In this document: piece by piece, positions 26,900 to 34,833 of the stretch
How positions within the stretch are numbered: the first letter of the stretch is position 1
Layout of the letters: the number at the start of each line of letters is the position of its first letter
Origin: Planctomycetota bacterium
GTDB lineage: Bacteria; Planctomycetota; J058; JAJDCP01
Assembly: GCA_029260765.1 (NCBI GenBank)
Contig: JAJDCP010000189.1
Coordinates: 1 to 53,264 of the forward strand
DNA: 53,264 nucleotides
Reading direction: 5' to 3'
Notes under the pieces: generated by a model
The model's input: the letters and a program-made list of their open reading frames with translations, nothing else
Databases searched by the model: none
Told to the model about the DNA's origin: nothing
Translations under genes and position numbers: made by a program

Positions 26900-26903
26900 T
26901 GTG

Positions 26904-28292
26904 TTAGCGCCTGCGCCGATGCTTCTGCTTCTCGACGATGAAGTTGAGCAACAACTGCTGCAGAGCAAACCCATCGCCACCGGGGTCGGTTTGTTTCTGG
27001 AAGTGGGACAAGACGTGCAACACGGCTCCCTGTCGACTGCCTGTCGCGCGGGGGGGAAAGGGAAATACGGCTGCTACCGTGCCGAAACCTCCGTAGGCGC
27101 CCGCCAGGTCGTCGCTCCAGACAAGTTGCTCAACGGTCTTCGAGCAGCGCAGGGTGTACGAAGCCCCATCGATATGCCAGGTGAAGTTCTTCAATTCGAA
27201 GGGATTGCTGGGAAACACATCAGTAAGCAATGGATGGCTGTGGACGTGCTCGCCGGGCACGATCGGGAATTCGTGCTCGTCGGTTGCGCCGGCCATCGTC
27301 AGGGTGTTTCCGAACGCCGGCGCGACGACATTCTGCAGCTCCCAATCTGAAGTGAACAGATAGCCGCCCGCGCTGACAAAGGCCTTGACCTTCTCAGCGT
27401 TCACCGAGGTCTCGCCCGAATCGCAGTTGAAAATCAGCACGGAGCGCGGATCGAGCTCGAAAGCGTTGAACTCGTTACGCTCGAGCAGCGTGTACGGCAG
27501 GCCCAGGGCGTCGAGCACCAGCTCGACCTCATCATAGATTCCTTTAACAACGATGATGTCGCCTGCAGCCAACTCTTCGATGATCGAGTGATCGTCGGGC
27601 CGCCGATTCTGAAGTCTCTCGACGACTGTCCTCTCGCTGCCCCCCGTAGCGGGGCGTTCGAGACTTCCCAGCTCGCCCTTGATCTCCCAGAGTTTGCGCC
27701 AATCCTCCGCCGTCGCCGCAGTCTCTCCAAGCAGACCGCTGAGAGTGTTGCTGATCGCTCCGTACAGGGGGCTCTCAGAATCCCGGCGCTCGAGCGAGGC
27801 CAACCGGTCGATCAGGGGCGAGACACCCCATTCCCAGCGGCGTTCTCCAATCAGCTCGGTAGCACGCAACGCCAGTCGGGTGTCCTTGTCTGCCAGGATC
27901 TCGGCAAACGCGTCACGGGTCGATGCGACGCGGCCGAGAACCTCGACCAACAAGAAGCGCACCGGGAACGCGGTCTTGCTCTTCCCGATCGCCTTACGCA
28001 TGGTCTTGTGCGCTTTTTCGTCGTCGATACCAGCCAATGCGTCGACTGCAACGGAGTAGATGTCGTATTCGAGACAAGCAGGGAGAATCTCGAGAATGGT
28101 CTCTGCGGCACGCGCACTATTGTCGGAACCAACACGCGCAATGCCGGCGCTGACCTCTGCCCCACGTCCTCTTCTCAGGCCATTCTTGAGTCGCTCGATG
28201 GCCTCTTTCCAGCTTGCCTTGTCGAGCTCGTCGGCAGCCAGAGGGGATAGAGATGCAAAGAGCAGACAGGCCAGCAGCGCGCTGCGCACCAT
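26904..28292 (-). CDS. Exported HEAT-repeat protein with a C-terminal amidotransferase-like domain
   Basis: A 462-residue exported protein. Residues 1-20 (MVRSALLACLLFASLSPLAA) are a signal peptide. Residues about 30-200 are paired helices of HEAT type (SVAVDALAGIDDEKAHKTM, RFLLVEVLGRVASTRDAFAE). From about 235 on there is an alpha/beta domain with a class-I-glutamine-amidotransferase or ThuA-like flavour: DIIVVKGIYDEVELVLDALG, SVLIFNCDSGE, VKAFVSAGGYLFTSDWEL, and a late GAVLHVLSHFQ strand. In this layout it resembles exported planctomycete-type proteins that pair repeats with a GATase1-like fold, but I see no clear catalytic triad. The ATG at 28292 has GGAGG 6 bases upstream; an ATG 12 bases earlier is less likely. 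The tail is basic. It is followed at 4 bp by dapF. Confidence 0.8.
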   Translation of the reverse strand: MVRSALLACLLFASLSPLAADELDKASWKEAIERLKNGLRRGRGAEVSAGIARVGSDNSARAAETILEILPACLEYDIYSVAVDALAGIDDEKAHKTMRKAIGKSKTAFPVRFLLVEVLGRVASTRDAFAEILADKDTRLALRATELIGERRWEWGVSPLIDRLASLERRDSESPLYGAISNTLSGLLGETAATAEDWRKLWEIKGELGSLERPATGGSERTVVERLQNRRPDDHSIIEELAAGDIIVVKGIYDEVELVLDALGLPYTLLERNEFNAFELDPRSVLIFNCDSGETSVNAEKVKAFVSAGGYLFTSDWELQNVVAPAFGNTLTMAGATDEHEFPIVPGEHVHSHPLLTDVFPSNPFELKNFTWHIDGASYTLRCSKTVEQLVWSDDLAGAYGGFGTVAAVFPFPPRATGSRQGAVLHVLSHFQKQTDPGGDGFALQQLLLNFIVEKQKHRRRR

Positions 28293-28369
28293 GACAGCCT
28301 CCATGATTCTGGAAAAACTGAAGGACTTCGATGGTGCACGAGGCGCGCACCCGCTGCAATAGATCGCAA

Positions 28370-29029
28370 TCAGCGTGCCAGGAGCGGGGAGGCGTGCTCA
28401 GCGCAAAGGGACGCTTCCTCAGCGGGGGCGCTTGTACGGATTTCGGACGCGTTGAGGTTGCGCGCAAGCTCGAGCTGCTGGTGGTAGCAGCGGTGGCAGG
28501 TCGGAAAATATTTTTCTTCCGCTCCGAGATCGACCGCAGGTCCGGTGACAGTCGCCACCCCATTGCGATGCTTCAGGTTGAAGACCGCTTTGCGGTTGCA
28601 GTAGGTGCACGTGGTTTTGATTTCTTCGATCGAGTCGGCGAGCTCGAACAGGCGGGCTGACCCCTCAAATGCACTGGTGCGGAAGTCTGTACGCAGCCCA
28701 TAGCAGATCACCGGAATATCGGCGCTGCGCGTCAACGCATGGAGCTGATCGATCACATGGCGGCTGAGAAACTGCGCCTCGTCGACCAGAACGCAGTGCA
28801 CTCCGCAAAAATCTTCCGGGGGCAGATCGCTGTCGGGATCGAGAAACACGTCGGCCCGTCGACGCAGCCCAGCCCGAGACGCGACGAACTCGGCCCCGAA
28901 ACGGGTGTCGAGACTCGGCTTGGCGAGCACGATCTGCTTACCTTGTTGCTCGTAATTATGGGCGACCGCCAGCAGGTTCAAAGTCTTGGCGCTGCCCACG
29001 GTCCCATACCTGAAGTAGAGTTTGGCCAT
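28370..29029 (-). CDS. tdk: Thymidine kinase
   Basis: A 219-residue type II thymidine kinase that phosphorylates thymidine with ATP in the salvage pathway. It starts with the family MAKLYFRYG. The P-loop is G9-T-V-G-S-A-K-T16, where Ala replaces the usual Gly before Lys. The catalytic base is E84 in LVDEAQFL, and the lasso-domain zinc ligands are C141/C144 and C178/C181. The GEGSARLFEL-like region before the zinc site (FEGSARLFELAD) fits. I chose the ATG at 29029, with GAGAG upstream, because it matches the family N-terminus; the frame is open 35 codons further. It is divergent from the HD-domain gene. The C-terminal 25 residues are an unconserved extension. Confidence 0.93.
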   Translation of the reverse strand: MAKLYFRYGTVGSAKTLNLLAVAHNYEQQGKQIVLAKPSLDTRFGAEFVASRAGLRRRADVFLDPDSDLPPEDFCGVHCVLVDEAQFLSRHVIDQLHALTRSADIPVICYGLRTDFRTSAFEGSARLFELADSIEEIKTTCTYCNRKAVFNLKHRNGVATVTGPAVDLGAEEKYFPTCHRCYHQQLELARNLNASEIRTSAPAEEASLCAEHASPLLAR

Positions 29030-29185
29030 CGAATCTCTCGCTGTTTTCAGATCGCCGGAAGTATATCCCACGCCACCGTCAAAATCCGGAACGCTCTCTC
29101 TCACAGGGGGAAGAAGCTCGATGGAATCCGACACTTCACGAACAGCAAGCGATGCAAAGACGCCCCTTGCCTATTTTTTGGCCTA

Positions 29186-29214
29186 TTGTGGGACCCTCGG
29201 TCGGGCAATATACT
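29186..29214 (+). promoter_or_regulatory. Sigma-70-type promoter for the HD-domain/repeat protein
   Basis: TTGTGG and TATACT with a 17-bp spacer, within an A/T-rich patch that stands out from the surrounding GC-rich DNA. Transcription would start near 29221, giving a leader of about 75 bases before the ATG at 29296. The rest of the 266-bp gap to the thymidine kinase gene shows no other clear feature. Confidence 0.6.
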
Positions 29215-29295
29215 TAAATCCGCAAAGCCACCGATAAGTCGCCGCAGCACCCGATGTCGTAAGTGCTTGGCTGCGAAAGAGAAGGGGATCGCTTC

Positions 29296-32200
29296 ATGGG
29301 CAAGAAATCCAAACCTGCTGAACATCTCGAGGCCGGCAAGCGGGTTGAGGTCGAATCGAAGGTGACCCTTCAGATTGGCACCAGGCACGCGCTGGGTGCT
29401 GAGGCGACATGGAAATTGTTCCTGAAGCCAAAAGATCAGGACAACGTCGACACGATCCCCTTCAAGTACAAGAAGCCCGAGCTTCAAGAGCCGCTGGACA
29501 AGCCTGTCGAGATCAAGGCGTCCGGTGACATCAAGGGTTTCGATCAGGGCGCGCAGCTCGCATTCCACATCAGCTGCGACCCTGAATACAAGATGAAGGA
29601 CGACAAGCTCGCCGAGCTCGACGCCACGCCTCCAGAGAGCATCACCAAGCCTCTAGAGATGGGAAGTAAGGGCGGAATCTACAAATACGCCGCGACGCAG
29701 TTCGACTACTGCGCCGAGACCCTGGTCAAGAAACACAAGATCTTCTACTGGTGGTCCGACCACGGCCACTACCACGCCGTCGACATCGGCAAGAAGATGA
29801 AAGACTGGGTCCAGTATTTTGCCGAGCCCTATAGCTGCAACGGTGTTTTCCCCAAAGACATCGACGATGACGAGAAATCTCCGGGCTGGGATAAATATTT
29901 CAAGCTGGCCATGTGGGGCGGTTTCCTCCACGACCTGGGCATGGGCGCCAACCCACGTCTGCGCAAAGAGGTCGAAGAGTTCGACAGCGTCACGGACATC
30001 GCCGAGCTGAAATTCCACGCCAAGAGCACCCTGTCCGCGGCAGGCTTCATGAGTGGTTGCCTGATCGGGCTGGAAAATGCGCTGAAGTACCTCAAGGCTT
30101 TCAAGAAGTCGAAGAAAGACGCGGAGTCCAACACCTACAAATTCGGCTGCCTGTTCGAAAAGGCCGACCCGACGGCCCACAACTTCGAGCTCTCCGAAGA
30201 TGCGGATCCCGAGTCGATCGATCTGGACGACCTGAAACTGCGCGGATACCGATGGTTCGCCAAGGAATATATCGCGAACCACTCCGACGGCATCCGCAAC
30301 CGCCACAGCCTGAATAGCACGCTGTATTGCCTGCTGCCAGACACCGGCGGGCTCATCGACGGTGTGGAGAAGAACGCCCTGCGCGACTACTTCACCGAGT
30401 ACGAGCTGCAGAAACTGGCCTTGATGGTCTGCATGCACTCGAAGAGCAAGTACGGCCCGCTGACCATCAGCGACAACGACCTGGCGAAGGGCTACGCCGA
30501 CATCCGGGCGAATGCCACGGCGCTCAAGGGCACCAACGAGAAATTCGTCAAGAAGGGCTGGAAGCCGTTCTTCAAGATCGCGACCGATCCGAAGAATCCT
30601 GGCGAAGGCGAGTGGCCGTCTTTCGGTCCCTGGATGCAGAAGCAGGAGTTCCGTTCACAGGTCAAGCTGACCGGTACCGAAGAAGACCTCCCCCCACAGA
30701 TGACCAACACCTTCTCGGTCGATGAGAAGCCGCTGGTCAGGATCCTCACGCAATGCATCGGCGTCGTCGACAACATGCGTGAGCGGGGCAACACGGGCGA
30801 GTTCCGCGACAACCGTGGAATCTCCTTCTTCAGGCGTCCGTTCGACTACTGGGAAAAGAAGATCCTCGACGAAACGCCCAAGGGCACGCCCGTCCGCATC
30901 CGGACAGGCTCGTTCCGTGACCTGAAGGAGCACGACGATGGCGCGAGCTACCAGCTCGGCGACCTGAAGACTTGCGAAACCTATCTGGAAGTGCTGTGGA
31001 AGGTCAATAAGAAGACCAAGCTCAAGGGGCTGTTCGGCAAGAAACTGTCTGATCTCCCCGAGGGCGACCTGAAGTCGGAGAAGTGCCCGCGCCTGACAGA
31101 GGTTGTCAATCCCTATCTGTTGTATGCGCTGAGCTTCCATCCGGACAATGATGTCTTTGTGCCGCCCTTCAGCTGGGCCTTCAACCTGGGCGAGTTGGCG
31201 ATCATCCAGACCGAAATCACCTCGGCTGACAAGCTCAGCTCGATGCCTCCGGAGTGTGACGCGACCCATGTGGTCGACCGCGTGGTGGTGGACACGGACA
31301 CCGACCCCGATTGTGGCGCCCACATCGTCATCGACATCCTGAAAGAAGGACCGCGCGCCTTCGAAGACAGTTGGGTGGTTGCGCTCGAGGCTGGCCCTGA
31401 CTGCAAGACCAAGGTGAAGGACTGGCTGGCACAGAAATTCAACAGTAAGGCCTATCCGGCAACGCTCAAACGCAACACTGAGACCGGAGCGCTGTTGTCG
31501 GAGACCATCGACCAGGGCAAGGGCGGTTGGCACGAACTGTGGAAAGGCTTCTACAAGCCCCGCGGTTTCGACAAGGAGCTGCGCGAGCTGCTGATCAGCT
31601 ATGCAGACGACCCGTATGCCGCGCGCTGCTTCCTTCTGGATGATGGCAAGTGGATGCCCTTTGCAGGTCCCGAAGGGAGCTTCGAGGACTACTACAACAA
31701 GGGTGGAGCTTACGGGGCTCGCGGTACGGACAAAAAGACTCTGGCTGAAGAGTCGAACAAGGGCGCGCCGATCACGCCCACGACTTCGAGTTCCTCTTCG
31801 AGCTCGTCACCAGCTGCCTCGACCTCGTCCGACCCCTCCAGCTCTTCTTCAAGCTCCTCTCCAGGGGGGGCAGCACAGCAGCAACAGTCTGCAGCCGGTC
31901 CGGCCGCGGCAGGTGCGGCGGCAGGTGCGGCAGCAGGAGTCGCAGCGGGGGCCTCGAGCTCCTCTGCGGGCTCTTCCAGCTCGTCGGCTGCGCCTTCCAG
32001 CTCGTCGGCCGCGCCTTCCAGCTCGTCGGCTGCGCCTTCCAGCTCGTCGGCCGCGCCTTCCAGCTCGTCGGCCGCGCCTTCCAGCTCGTCGGCCGCGCCG
32101 TCCAGCTCGTCGGCTGCGCCGTCCAGCTCGTCGGCTGCGCCGTCCAGCTCGTCGGCTGCGCCTTCCAGCTCGTCGGCCGCGCCGTCCAGCTCGTCGGCTG

Positions 32201-33240
32201 CGCCTTCCAGCTCGTCGGCCGCGCCGTCCAGCTCGTCGGCCGCGCCGTCCAGCTCGTCGGCTCCGTCCAGCTCGTCGGCCGCGCCTTCCAGCTCGTCGGC
32301 CGCGCCTTCCAGCTCGTCGGCTCCGTCCAGCTCGTCGGCTCCGTCCAGTTCTTCGGCTGCGCCTTCCAGCTCTTCGGCTCCGTCCAGCTCGTCGGCTGCG
32401 CCTTCCAGCTCTTCGGCTCCGTCCAGCTCTTCGGCTCCTCCGTCCAGCTCTTCGGCTCCGTCCAGCTCTTCGGCTCCGTCCAGCTCTTCGGCGGCACCCT
32501 CGGGTCCGACGCCACAATCGCAGACCGGCCCCGATACGGGGGTCTCGTCGCAAGACACCGGGGGCGATGCGCCTGCTGGTCCGACGCCACAATCGCAGAC
32601 CGGCCCCGATACGGGGGTCCCGTCGCAAGACACCGGGGGCGATGCGCCTGCTGGTGGCGCACAGCCTCAGGCACAGCCCGCCCCCCCAGCGGCAGGTAAT
32701 GCTGGAATCGCAGCTGGTGCCGGTGCAGCCGCCGGCGCGGGTGCGGGTGCTGCTGCAGCTGGTGGTGCACAGCCCGCCCCAGCCGCTGGTGGCGATCAGG
32801 GTGGCGGCGCACAGCCACAGGCACAGCCCGCTCCCGCCGCTGGTGGTGGCAAGGGTGGCGGCGCACAGCCGCAGGCACAGCCCGGCCCAGCCGCTGGTGG
32901 CGATCAGGGTGGCGGCGCACAGCCGCAGGCACAGCCCGCTCCCGCCGCTGGCGGCGGTGCCTCACCGCAGGCACAGCCGAACCCCGGCGCGACAGCCGGC
33001 GGTGGTGGCGGTGCCTCACCACAGGCACAACCCGCCCCCGCCCCTGGTGGCGATCAAGGTGGCGGCGCGCAGCCACAGGCACAACCCGCTCCCGCCGCTG
33101 GTGGTGGCAAGGGTGGCGCTCCCGCCGCTGGTGGTGGCAAGGGTGGCGGCGCACAGCCCGCTCCCGCCGCTGGTGGTGGCAAGGGTGGCGGCGCACAGCC
33201 GCAGGCACAGCCCGCTCCCGCAGCTGGCGGCGGTGCCTAA
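29296..33240 (+). CDS. HD-domain protein with giant low-complexity repeat tail, ends at an in-frame TAA
   Basis: 1,314 residues to the TAA at 33238. Residues 1-135 form a small beta-rich domain. An HD-type metal phosphohydrolase region follows: H156-G-H-Y-H160 in a helix, then H212-D213 in WGGFLHDLGMG, the classic paired signature of HD hydrolases acting on nucleotides or phosphoesters. Globular sequence continues to about 815. The tail has runs of Ser, Gly/Ala linkers, about 25 SSSSAAP units, a duplicated 25-residue unit, and many GGGAQPQAQPAPAAGG units. I chose the ATG at 29296, with AGAAGGGG 9 bases upstream. The stop interrupts a repeat that elsewhere has TCA at that codon, and the frame continues to 34269. 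No signal peptide. It is first in the accessory cluster. The HD call is motif-based; the substrate is unknown. Confidence 0.8.
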   Translation: MGKKSKPAEHLEAGKRVEVESKVTLQIGTRHALGAEATWKLFLKPKDQDNVDTIPFKYKKPELQEPLDKPVEIKASGDIKGFDQGAQLAFHISCDPEYKMKDDKLAELDATPPESITKPLEMGSKGGIYKYAATQFDYCAETLVKKHKIFYWWSDHGHYHAVDIGKKMKDWVQYFAEPYSCNGVFPKDIDDDEKSPGWDKYFKLAMWGGFLHDLGMGANPRLRKEVEEFDSVTDIAELKFHAKSTLSAAGFMSGCLIGLENALKYLKAFKKSKKDAESNTYKFGCLFEKADPTAHNFELSEDADPESIDLDDLKLRGYRWFAKEYIANHSDGIRNRHSLNSTLYCLLPDTGGLIDGVEKNALRDYFTEYELQKLALMVCMHSKSKYGPLTISDNDLAKGYADIRANATALKGTNEKFVKKGWKPFFKIATDPKNPGEGEWPSFGPWMQKQEFRSQVKLTGTEEDLPPQMTNTFSVDEKPLVRILTQCIGVVDNMRERGNTGEFRDNRGISFFRRPFDYWEKKILDETPKGTPVRIRTGSFRDLKEHDDGASYQLGDLKTCETYLEVLWKVNKKTKLKGLFGKKLSDLPEGDLKSEKCPRLTEVVNPYLLYALSFHPDNDVFVPPFSWAFNLGELAIIQTEITSADKLSSMPPECDATHVVDRVVVDTDTDPDCGAHIVIDILKEGPRAFEDSWVVALEAGPDCKTKVKDWLAQKFNSKAYPATLKRNTETGALLSETIDQGKGGWHELWKGFYKPRGFDKELRELLISYADDPYAARCFLLDDGKWMPFAGPEGSFEDYYNKGGAYGARGTDKKTLAEESNKGAPITPTTSSSSSSSSPAASTSSDPSSSSSSSSPGGAAQQQQSAAGPAAAGAAAGAAAGVAAGASSSSAGSSSSSAAPSSSSAAPSSSSAAPSSSSAAPSSSSAAPSSSSAAPSSSSAAPSSSSAAPSSSSAAPSSSSAAPSSSSAAPSSSSAAPSSSSAAPSSSSAPSSSSAAPSSSSAAPSSSSAPSSSSAPSSSSAAPSSSSAPSSSSAAPSSSSAPSSSSAPPSSSSAPSSSSAPSSSSAAPSGPTPQSQTGPDTGVSSQDTGGDAPAGPTPQSQTGPDTGVPSQDTGGDAPAGGAQPQAQPAPPAAGNAGIAAGAGAAAGAGAGAAAAGGAQPAPAAGGDQGGGAQPQAQPAPAAGGGKGGGAQPQAQPGPAAGGDQGGGAQPQAQPAPAAGGGASPQAQPNPGATAGGGGGASPQAQPAPAPGGDQGGGAQPQAQPAPAAGGGKGGAPAAGGGKGGGAQPAPAAGGGKGGGAQPQAQPAPAAGGGA
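31975..32499 (+). repeat. SSSSAAP tandem array (21-bp and 18-bp units)
   Basis: About 25 in-frame units of the type TCC-AGC-TCG-TCG-GCC-GCG-CCT, with 18-bp variants lacking one Ala codon becoming commoner towards the end. Left-hand units use TCG-TCG and right-hand units TCT-TCG, so the array seems to have expanded in blocks. Its composition keeps all three minus-strand frames open, which produces long false reading frames. Confidence 0.9.
32503..32652 (+). repeat. 75-bp tandem duplication
   Basis: Two adjacent 75-bp copies (32503-32577 and 32578-32652) differing by a single T/C, which changes Ser to Pro. Each encodes a 25-residue unit containing TPQSQTGPDTGV and SQDTGGDAPA. The near identity implies a recent duplication. 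Confidence 0.9.
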
Positions 33241-34269
33241 CCGCAGGCACAGCCCGCTCCCGCGGCTGGCGGCGGTGCCTCACCACAGGCACAACCCGCC
33301 CCAGCCCCTGGTGGCGATCAGGGTGGCGGCGCACAACCGCAGGCACAGCCCGCTCCGGCGGCTGGCGGCGGCGGTGCGTCACCGCAAGCGCAGCCGAATC
33401 CCGGCGCTGCAGCCGGCGGCGGTGCCTCACCGCAGGCACAGCAGAACCCCGGCGCAGCCTCTGGTAGTAGCGGTGGCGGAACCAGCGCCCCCAGTCAACC
33501 TGCTCCCGGCGGTGGCGGTGGCGGTGGCGCCGCGAGCCAATCCACGCCCAGCGCGCCCCCTCCGGCGCCTGGCGGGCAGACTTCAGCGAGCACCGGCGCG
33601 ACTTCTGGTGGCAGCGCGGGCGGCAGCTCTGCCGCACCCAGCGGTGGCAGTAGCAGTAGCAGTGGCGGCGGAGCCCCCAGCCAGTCGAGCTCCAGCGGAC
33701 CTCCGGCACAGGGCGGCGGAGCCCCCAGCCAGTCGAGCTCCAGCGGACCTCCGGCACAGGGCGACGGAGCCCCCAGCCAGTCGAGCTCCAGCGGGCCCCC
33801 GGCACAAGGCGGTGGCAAGGGTGGCAGCACACCGCCTCCTGCGGCCCCCTCCAAGACCTCGCCAGGAACTGGCTCGTCCTCCGGCGTTAGCGGTAGTGGC
33901 TCTCCGCCGTCCAGCCAGTCGAGTGGCAGCACGGCCCCGCCACCTCCTGGTGGAAGCAAGGCCGCGCCAGCGGATGACCCCGAGCAGATCGACAAACAGG
34001 CTAGCGATGACTCCATGAAGGATGCTCAGGGCAGCGGCGAGCCCTCAGGAGACAAGCTGGTCACGAACCCCGAAGAGGACGCTGCTGAGCGTCGCAAAAG
34101 GCGCCGTGAAGAGCGCCGCAAGCGGGCGGCTGCTGCGGCCGAAGACGGGGACAAAGAGCCTGCTGCAGGCGGCGACGAAGAAAAGGCCGCCGAGGAACGC
34201 CGCAAGCGCCTCGCCGAGCGCCGCCGGCGGCGTCGCGCGAAGAAGGACGATGCAGAGCCCTCTGCCTGA
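33241..34269 (+). pseudogene. In-frame distal part of the HD-domain/repeat protein, downstream of the TAA
   Basis: The frame of the HD-domain protein stays open for 342 codons after the TAA at 33238-33240. It continues the same GGGASPQAQP repeats, then Gly/Ser/Pro units (a triple APSQSSSSGPPAQG repeat near 33675-33810). It ends in a charged tail with ERRKRRREERRKR and AERRRRRRAKKDD. A perfect hairpin terminator begins 26 bp after its TGA. The original gene therefore very probably ended at 34269, and the present TAA is a nonsense mutation, a readthrough point or a sequence error. Separate translation from an ATG at 34015 has no good ribosome site. Confidence 0.75.
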
Positions 34270-34294
34270 CAGGAAATGCAAACTAGAACTCGCG

Positions 34295-34331
34295 ACGGCA
34301 GCCCTTCGAGGCTGCCGTTGCTGTTTCTCTC
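34295..34331 (+). terminator. Intrinsic terminator after the HD/repeat gene
   Basis: A perfect 9-bp stem ACGGCAGCC/GGCTGCCGT with the 6-base loop CTTCGA, followed by a T-rich stretch. It is placed 26 bp beyond the TGA at 34267-34269, not beyond the TAA at 33240. Confidence 0.8.
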
Positions 34332-34536
34332 GAGGGCTCTCTGCGGCCAGAGCGTTTATCTGTCAGGCCCGTGCAGCAGTTTGGCGGTTTTCCCACACAT
34401 GGACACGGTCATGGGCGCGGCGAGGGCCGCAAGCCGTCAGAATTATGCGGACCCCTCTCAGGGAGGCGTGCGAGAAAAGTCACGACGTCAACCAGAGCCA
34501 GCCAGACAGTCCTCTGCCGAGCTCGTTGGTGTGTCC

Positions 34537-34642
34537 AACCAATGTCGGCTCGCAAGCTCGCCCGATATTGGGTTCGTAGACGGCGGGTGCCCATGGGCAA
34601 CGCGGAAGAGTTTCGCGCTTTGTGCCGCAAGCGGTACAAAGC
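34537..34642 (+). other. Three closely spaced inverted repeats upstream of the zinc-module genes
   Basis: The 34270-34833 gap has no convincing gene. Within it lie three dyads. An imperfect stem pairs 34537-34548 with 34562-34574 around a 13-base loop. A perfect 12-bp palindrome TGCCCATGGGCA is at 34588-34599. A strong hairpin at 34617-34642 pairs GCTTTGT with ACAAAGC and CCGC with GCGG, with one G-T pair between. They could form a structured leader or small RNA, or be operator sites. No T-run follows any of them. I see no clear promoter in this gap. Confidence 0.5.
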
Positions 34643-34833
34643 ACCAAACTCTCCCCTTGATGCAAACCCGCCTCAAACGCTACCCTGCTGACTCAACTGG
34701 CCGATTTCCGGACCATCCGTGTTACGAGTCTCCCTGGATGCCCTGCGGGGTTCGGGCTCAATTCCACAGCTTGTGGGATCGCGCCCTCGGGAGGCTCGGC
34801 ACCTGACGGCTCCCAGAGCGAGCGGGGACATCG

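Noticed and set aside
33238..33243. Programmed stop-codon readthrough at the TAA
   Set aside because: The downstream context TAA-CCG does not match known readthrough motifs and no stem-loop specific to the site is seen; mutation or sequence error is simpler.
31710..33832. Several very long open frames on the minus strand opposite the SSSSAAP and GGGAQPQAQP repeats
   Set aside because: They are by-products of GC-rich in-frame repeats that contain no stop on the other strand. Their translations are low-complexity Arg/Glu/Trp strings, while the plus-strand frame continues a normal globular domain.
34276..34806. A 176-codon open frame in the gap after the HD/repeat gene
   Set aside because: It runs across the terminator and the inverted repeats, has no ribosome site and an unordered composition; I treat the gap as non-coding.
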